From IMG/VR virus record IMGVR_UViG_3300046703_000335, positions 88,336-152,335 of that record: a stretch of 64,000 nt of DNA; one strand, given 5' to 3'. Position numbers and translations under genes: made by a program. The notes beneath the pieces were generated by a model. That model ran no database searches. It was not told the origin of the DNA and saw only the letters and a program-made list of their open reading frames with translations. Below, piece by piece: positions 59,219 through 64,000 of the stretch (the stretch's first letter is position 1; each line of letters starts with the position of its first letter). This stretch comes from a virus.

Positions 59219-59263
59219 AATATAAATCTCCTTATAATAGTTGTTTTCTACTGTTGTTCTTAA

Positions 59264-62197
59264 TTAAAGGCTCTGTCTCAGATTCAAAGTCACTACAATC
59301 CAATTCAAAGGAAATACTGGGCTGTAATATGCCTCTACATCAAGAGTACTAGGATCTTGTTGATTCTGAGTTACGTTAATACCCGTAAAATCAACAATGA
59401 GCTCTTTTTGCTTCAGTGACTTAAAATATGACCCGACAGAATCTCTGACCTGAGACTGCATCTTTGGAAGATTCTTGGAACCAATGAATCTATCAAGAGA
59501 TCTTCTAATACCCTGCTGAACAAAGTGCTTAACTTCTACTATTCTAGGATCTCTCGTTAAAGCTGTTGAAGTATCAGATGTCAGATAGAAAAGAATCTTT
59601 ATAACAGGAGCCTGTTCTTCAAGAACTGTACATCCAGCATTGGCAACAAGAGCTGCATTAACGCTATCCAATCTCCGATATAGTCTCTTAAATCCAACAA
59701 TTGTAGAATTGGTTAAAGGAGTTGCTATATCAGAAACTTGAGATACATCTCGTCCAGCAACAGCAGCAGCTATTATTGAACCATCAACGACATATTCCAC
59801 TTCATTTCCATACGCATCCACGATACCTATAATCGCTCCATCAGGATAAATAGGAGTGAGTTTTTCAGTTTTAAGATTCTGGACCATTTGAATAACCTGG
59901 TCCGATGTCGTACCTACTGAAAAACCAAAGATACTCGTTCTCTCATTCTTATACCGTATACTTGACTGTATAGCATTTGAAGTCTTAAGATAACTGATAA
60001 CTTCTGAATTAGTTGTCAAAGGTTGCATCAATGAAGGTCTCAAACCATTAGGTAAAGGTTCATTGAAAGCATCAATACCTGAGATGTAATCTGCAACAGA
60101 AGCATCCGTACCATTAGCACTACGTTTAATCTGCTTCAAGGCCACTGCCTGAGCACCATTTAAAAATGCTAAGTTAGCAGCTACAGTCAGTTTATTATTA
60201 ATGTCCATAGGGCCATAATACTTTGTAACATCTCTCATGTTAGTCAAGAATCGTGTTGTATAATCTGTTTTTACCTTATCAAAGGAAACATAATACAAAT
60301 CACCAACTGCTGGCTCATTACCAGATTTTACATAAGTATCAATGATCACAGTGTCATCAGTATTATCAGGTGTTCCACCGCTTGTTGTAGGAACTGCTAA
60401 ATTGACACCAGGGATTACTCTAACATTACTTACTGAAGCAGTAATGTAAAGTTTTTGTGTGGCATCTGACACGGTAGGATCACCTATATCATATCTTACT
60501 AAAGTACCCGCACCAGGATTAAAAGTTCCGGTATCACCAGAGAAAGTAATACGTAATCCTGTTGTAGGATCAACATATGTCTTACCACAATAACCAATAT
60601 TTTGATTATATGTAGTAACTGAACCAGTTCTTCCAGGAAGTGTGAATCCTGTACCAAGAAGTGAAGTAACTGTAAAAGCACCCGCACCATCAAAAGTAAA
60701 TATTACACGTTCAACTGACCCTTTAAGAGGATCAATTTGAAAATTAGGGGTACCTGAACCAGAGTAAATTGGAGTAACTGTCCCACTGATATATTTAACT
60801 TCAAGTGCAGTACCACTTACTCTTGACGTTATAGTATACTTACCAATACCTGCACCACCAGGTACTTTATTGGTCATTGTCCACTTATCATCCAGAAGGA
60901 GATTTTCGAAGTATGTTACGAAAACTATTTCTTCAGTAGGTTGATCAGGAGACACCGTAAATGTAATCATATTGCCAGATATTTTTGAAACGGTTTTTGG
61001 TCCAGCTGTATAAGCTGCTGCCCAGTCAGTTCCAATATAAGCAATAATGTTTGCGGGATCTTCTGTCCATACACCTAAACCTGATCCATCAACTGGCATC
61101 GTAGGAAGTGCAAAAGATTTATTACCTGCAAGATTGATCTGCTCTCCATTAGTATTAACTTGGATAACCCCACCTACTGTATAAGGACTTGCTGGAGAAG
61201 CAACTCTTCCATATACACGTGTATCGGTAAGTGATACTGATACATTATTTATAAGAGGTACGGATCCTGCGGTAAACAAACCTTGAGCAGCATTGAAGGA
61301 ATTTCCCCAATGAATTCTATTATTACCTGCAAGCACACAATCATCACCAATTGAGAAGTCATTAGTATCTTGACTTAAACCAACCTTAACCAGTTGCTCA
61401 ACAATTGATGCTGGAAGAATATCATATGTATCCTGCCAGGTATTTGTGAAGTAGGTAACAGTTAAAACTGATGAGACTGCAGGAGTATTTTGAAGTACAA
61501 ACATTGCATCTGAACCATTAAGATGCGTAACCGGTACTTCTACACCGTTTACCTTAACTTGAAATACTCTTACCTGACGTTCATACTCATCACCGATGAT
61601 TAATGGGTCGGGGTTAAATAAGATAGTAGTCGTACCATTGATGTCGGAATCAACTGCTGATCTTCCACCATTATCACCCTTTACAATACGATCACTTTTT
61701 ACTTTGAAACTATTAGTAATACCATCTACTTGGACAGAAATGTCCTCATTTTCAATAAAGGTATCACGACGTTTGAAGTAGTAATTAGCTCTTACTTCAT
61801 CACCCACTGCTGGGATCTGAACAAGAGTAACTTCACCAGTAAGACCATTTACAGAGTTAACTGCAACATTAAATCCGTTAATTGAAACTATAACACTTCC
61901 AGGAGTAGTGGCTACTTTACCGCTACCATCACCAGTTACGATTGGTTTATTCTCGACTACAAATGTATTCTCCATACCCGTGAATTGAGTACTGACATCT
62001 TCGTCAAGTATAAGATTATCAGAAATTGCTGATGAACCTCTTACCATTTCAAAGTTGCCAATACGAACAGTTTCAGCGGACACGCCCACAAAGGCTGGTA
62101 TACGTATATCACCAGCTGCAGTAGTTCCAGCAGCTTCAGTGTTAGTTCTAGCGTATACACCTGGAAATACGAAACTTTCTAAAGGTCCTATTGCCAT
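59264..62197 (-). CDS. Tail sheath protein
   Basis: The 977-residue protein opens with MAIGPLESFVFPGVYARTNT; FPGVY near the N-terminus is typical of contractile sheath proteins. The C-terminal 150 residues show the conserved sheath domain: GCTVLEEQAPVIKILFYLTS, then RIVEVKHFVQQGIRRSLDRF, then VEAYYSPVFPLNWIVVTLNL. Sheath subunits stack around the tube and contract to drive it through the envelope. The protein is longer than common sheaths (about 400-700 residues). The extra length is in residues about 60-600, where two related beta-rich modules stand in tandem (about 66-143 and 152-250), probably surface decorations. A strong AAGGAG site stands 8 bases before the ATG. The gene is followed by the coiled-coil and tube genes. 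Confidence 0.95.
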   Translation of the reverse strand: MAIGPLESFVFPGVYARTNTEAAGTTAAGDIRIPAFVGVSAETVRIGNFEMVRGSSAISDNLILDEDVSTQFTGMENTFVVENKPIVTGDGSGKVATTPGSVIVSINGFNVAVNSVNGLTGEVTLVQIPAVGDEVRANYYFKRRDTFIENEDISVQVDGITNSFKVKSDRIVKGDNGGRSAVDSDINGTTTILFNPDPLIIGDEYERQVRVFQVKVNGVEVPVTHLNGSDAMFVLQNTPAVSSVLTVTYFTNTWQDTYDILPASIVEQLVKVGLSQDTNDFSIGDDCVLAGNNRIHWGNSFNAAQGLFTAGSVPLINNVSVSLTDTRVYGRVASPASPYTVGGVIQVNTNGEQINLAGNKSFALPTMPVDGSGLGVWTEDPANIIAYIGTDWAAAYTAGPKTVSKISGNMITFTVSPDQPTEEIVFVTYFENLLLDDKWTMTNKVPGGAGIGKYTITSRVSGTALEVKYISGTVTPIYSGSGTPNFQIDPLKGSVERVIFTFDGAGAFTVTSLLGTGFTLPGRTGSVTTYNQNIGYCGKTYVDPTTGLRITFSGDTGTFNPGAGTLVRYDIGDPTVSDATQKLYITASVSNVRVIPGVNLAVPTTSGGTPDNTDDTVIIDTYVKSGNEPAVGDLYYVSFDKVKTDYTTRFLTNMRDVTKYYGPMDINNKLTVAANLAFLNGAQAVALKQIKRSANGTDASVADYISGIDAFNEPLPNGLRPSLMQPLTTNSEVISYLKTSNAIQSSIRYKNERTSIFGFSVGTTSDQVIQMVQNLKTEKLTPIYPDGAIIGIVDAYGNEVEYVVDGSIIAAAVAGRDVSQVSDIATPLTNSTIVGFKRLYRRLDSVNAALVANAGCTVLEEQAPVIKILFYLTSDTSTALTRDPRIVEVKHFVQQGIRRSLDRFIGSKNLPKMQSQVRDSVGSYFKSLKQKELIVDFTGINVTQNQQDPSTLDVEAYYSPVFPLNWIVVTLNLRQSL

Positions 62198-62241
62198 GTG
62201 TCGTTCTCCTTTTTATACCGTAAATATTTTTTCATTGATCT

Positions 62242-62249
62242 TATTTATA
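62242..62249 (-). promoter_or_regulatory. Candidate late promoter box TATAAATA before the sheath gene
   Basis: The minus strand reads TATAAATA in the 139-base gap upstream of the sheath gene, about 45 bases before its ATG. This equals the T4 late promoter -10 consensus. The gap is very AT-rich, so a chance match is quite possible. The rest of the gap holds no convincing gene. Confidence 0.3.
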
Positions 62250-62336
62250 TTTTTAAAATTCTTTATATAAGATTTATTCATATTATTTAATGTGTATATT
62301 AGAAGAGTATTACCAACGACACCAGGACCTGCAATA

Positions 62337-62816
62337 TCAACCTTCTGTAATTGCTCCAGATGATTCAAACTGTGGTATACCCTTTTTTACTCTATCTGAT
62401 CTATGCTCCTGTAATGCTTCTGAATATTCTTTTCTTAACGTTCGTTCCTTATTATCTCCCAAGTGCATTATCGGACTATACTTACCATCCTGATCCTTGG
62501 GGATATTAACCTGCTCAGGAGTCTTACCCTTCCATCTCTTCTGCTGCCTAGCCTCATACCGGCTCTTCCATCTCTCATCGTAACCTTCCCATCTCTTTTC
62601 AGATACTTTACCTACGACTTTGTCAATCTCTTTACGAGTAACTATCGTATCTGTTTTAGGATTTAAGTCACTATGCACCCCGAATAAAGAAGCCACTTTT
62701 CGTTCTGAAACCGTCCCACATCTTTTACAGGATTGCTCCGCATCCCTATCTTTATATGGCACTAATTCTTCAAACTCATGACCACAGCCCACACACTTAA
62801 ATTCATACAACGGCAT
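62337..62816 (-). CDS. FmdB-like zinc-ribbon protein
   Basis: The 159-residue protein starts MPLYEFKCVGCGHEFEELV and has two CxxC pairs, C8/C11 and C30/C33, in the spacing of the FmdB / CxxC_CxxC_SSSS zinc-ribbon family. Family members are small putative regulatory or nucleic-acid-binding proteins whose role is poorly known. The remaining 120 residues are strongly charged, with many Lys, Arg and Glu (for example around RKEIDKVVGKVSEKRWEGYD), and no second domain is recognised. The ATG has a TAGGAG site 6-7 bases upstream. It lies in the late structural block between the neck candidate and the sheath, so it may be a small virion or assembly protein or a late regulator. The zinc ribbon is seen directly; the role is unknown. 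Confidence 0.8.
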   Translation of the reverse strand: MPLYEFKCVGCGHEFEELVPYKDRDAEQSCKRCGTVSERKVASLFGVHSDLNPKTDTIVTRKEIDKVVGKVSEKRWEGYDERWKSRYEARQQKRWKGKTPEQVNIPKDQDGKYSPIMHLGDNKERTLRKEYSEALQEHRSDRVKKGIPQFESSGAITEG

Positions 62817-62846
62817 AAATACTCCTATCTTATGTTATATATGATC

Positions 62847-62871
62847 TATTAATAGAATTCGTATTAATAGA
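62847..62871. repeat. Tandem TATTAATAGA direct repeat, 15-base period
   Basis: TATTAATAGA occurs at 62847-62856 and again at 62862-62871, so the copies are spaced 15 bases apart. The core TATTAATA is palindromic. The pair sits in the 96-base gap before the FmdB-like gene and overlaps the recurrent intergenic motif. It could be an operator or a promoter element; in AT-rich DNA chance is not excluded. Confidence 0.4.
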
Positions 62872-62875
62872 TTAT
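62861..62875 (-). promoter_or_regulatory. Copy of recurrent 15-base intergenic motif (upstream of FmdB-like gene)
   Basis: On the minus strand this reads ATAATCTATTAATAC. It matches four other gap motifs in the window. It lies 44 bases before the ATG at 62816 and about 37 bases after the stop of the preceding gene. A second partial copy of its core follows immediately downstream. Function is unknown; a promoter element or RNA signal are both possible. Confidence 0.5.
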
Positions 62876-62912
62876 CACCACTTAATGGGGTATATCATAC
62901 ACACCATGGATA

Positions 62913-64000
62913 CTAAAAATATCTAGGATAACCAATTTTGGGATAGGATACCTCAAAGATTGTGCTACTGGGCTTTAGCATCAATTCAAGTATTCTTCCC
63001 TGATTTGTTACGATATAACTCTTATTAGTTACATATCTGTAAATTTTAGTATCAAAATCTACAATCTCAGTCAGGAATGGAATAAACTTTTTCCATTCTG
63101 TCATAATCTGAATATTTATACCATGCCTATAGTATAAATCACCTGTATTCTCATCATATGGTTCCTCTGTTTCACCCGTTGCATCCATCTCTTCAATAGT
63201 CAAACCTTCATCTATTAATAATAAACGGCGGTTTCCCCATATATCTTCTATTAGATGATCTGTAAGATTTGCCAGCTGCTGCGGGTCACGTGCCACTACA
63301 TCAATATCAAAATTCATTTTATAGTGCCCACTATTCATATTTGCAGCAGCTTCCCGCTGAGGATATACAATAACGACTACTTTATCTCCCACAGTTATTT
63401 CATTACTAAAAGAGAGAATCACCCCAGGAAGAGCCTCATTCACATAATGAAATTCACTGGGTATATTAAAAGGACCCATAGTGCTGCCTACCCAGCGATA
63501 ATTTGCATATAGGGTTGTATTAGCATCAAGAGGCTGTAAAAAAGTTATAAGACCATTTTGATCAATTGTATAGTCGATACCTTTTTCGAGATATAACTTA
63601 GTACTAACATCCATTTTTTTAGTGTAAAGCATATCAAAGTCACCATATAAATTTCCATTTAATAACTGTGCTGTAGGCTCCATACCTGTGGTTCTATCTA
63701 TAACTTTTTCATTTTTAACAACATAAAATGGATCAATCACAAATTGCGTAGGAGATATTATCTCAATGTAATACCTTCCCGGAGGAGTTAAATTACTATA
63801 ATAATAAGACACTAAAAGCTGACTACCTAATACTGGGGCCATAGGCAAAGAAAACACACCACTGACACCATCTAAGAATTCTGGAAGTACTGATTGACCA
63901 TCTAATAGAACCGAGATCTGCCGGAAATTATCAGCTACTAGCGTATTATTATACCCCGATAATACTGGCTTTCTTGGGATCTTAAAAAATCTATTAGTCC
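62913..64000 (-). CDS. Putative neck / tail-terminator-type virion protein (5' end outside window)
   Basis: The reading frame stays open to the right edge of the window, so the start lies beyond it and about 362 residues are visible. A GTG at 63857 is an internal codon, because the upstream frame continues with coherent protein sequence. No enzyme motif is visible. The first part has beta-rich modules of the type V-L-DG-x-V followed by L-x-x-AP and Y-Y-Y. The second half has FDIDVVARDPQQLANLTDHL followed by W-G-N-R-R and a segment LLIDEGLTIEEM, which resembles the layout of tail-terminator or neck proteins that cap the tail tube. The position directly before the sheath region fits that role. 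The assignment is inference from position and general pattern; another head-tail connector is possible. The gene ends with TAG, followed by a 96-base gap. Confidence 0.55.
   Translation of the reverse strand, partial: TNRFFKIPRKPVLSGYNNTLVADNFRQISVLLDGQSVLPEFLDGVSGVFSLPMAPVLGSQLLVSYYYSNLTPPGRYYIEIISPTQFVIDPFYVVKNEKVIDRTTGMEPTAQLLNGNLYGDFDMLYTKKMDVSTKLYLEKGIDYTIDQNGLITFLQPLDANTTLYANYRWVGSTMGPFNIPSEFHYVNEALPGVILSFSNEITVGDKVVVIVYPQREAAANMNSGHYKMNFDIDVVARDPQQLANLTDHLIEDIWGNRRLLLIDEGLTIEEMDATGETEEPYDENTGDLYYRHGINIQIMTEWKKFIPFLTEIVDFDTKIYRYVTNKSYIVTNQGRILELMLKPSSTIFEVSYPKIGYPRYF

Noticed and set aside
62198-62336. Extension of the FmdB-like protein past its TGA by recoding, or a small gene in the gap
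   Set aside because: Readthrough gives only eight residues (with many Trp/Cys) before a stop; another frame is open for about 42 codons but has no start with a ribosome site and no family resemblance.
62055-62493. Plus-strand open frames opposite the sheath and FmdB-like genes, and similar ones throughout
   Set aside because: They mirror well-supported minus-strand genes, have no ribosome sites or recognisable domains, and follow from codon bias of the true strand.
1-64000. Alternative genetic code (TAG or TGA recoded) as known for some huge phages
   Set aside because: TAG and TGA both end genes exactly before the next start, and no long gene runs through in-frame TAG or TGA.

Overview
The window is one continuous block of virion genes from a large tailed phage with a contractile tail (myovirus type). 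All convincing genes lie on the minus strand and are read from right to left. They are packed with gaps of 0-30 bases or with TAATG-type overlaps, and by eye the DNA is roughly one third G+C. No tRNA, replication, lysis, integrase or CRISPR element is visible. Typical Shine-Dalgarno sites (AAGGAG) precede the main structural genes, which points to a bacterial host. TAA, TAG and TGA all act as stops, so the standard bacterial code fits. The very large proteins (977-residue sheath, 3401-residue baseplate-type protein) suggest a genome of jumbo-phage size. The host cannot be named from this sequence.

Layout in transcription order. At 64.0-57.5 kb are the neck/terminator candidate (cut by the window edge), an FmdB-like zinc-ribbon protein, the tail sheath, a Lys/Glu-rich coiled-coil protein and the tail tube. 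At 57.4-52.2 kb are two genes in the tail-chaperone position and the tape measure. At 52.2-44.8 kb are two paralogous hub-type proteins (one with a degenerate M23 domain), a gp27/gpD-like hub, a gp5/gpV-like spike and a small protein with three internal repeats. At 44.8-27.1 kb are the 3401-residue protein, a small overlapping gene, two baseplate-associated proteins, a gp25-position protein and a baseplate J/gp6-like protein. At 27.1-8.9 kb is the adsorption region: a scaffold protein with an inserted Asp-box beta-propeller, three collagen-like proteins, and an array of proteins with PKD, LamG-like, beta-helix and FN3 domains. At 8.9 kb to the left edge are a gpI/wedge-like protein, a fibre-type protein, an unknown protein, and a paralogue of the propeller-bearing scaffold that runs off the window.

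How the genes work together. Sheath, tube, chaperones and tape measure build the contractile tail. Hub, spike, gp25-like, J-like and I-like proteins build the baseplate. The distal fibre region looks modular: N-terminal attachment domains are reused in paralogues, collagen-like and PKD stalks give length, and LamG, propeller and beta-helix domains are candidate receptor-binding heads.

Main points for a second look: (1) a 15-base motif close to ATAATCTMTTADTA in five intergenic gaps, always in the same orientation; (2) a LamG-like domain that appears split between two neighbouring genes, with a PKD domain at each broken end; (3) a seven-blade YCF48/Asp-box propeller inserted into a scaffold whose paralogue in the same window lacks it; (4) two kinds of C-terminal tail peptide, each shared by two different PKD fibre proteins; (5) an M23 peptidase domain that has lost zinc ligands. 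All functional assignments come from reading the sequence without database searches.
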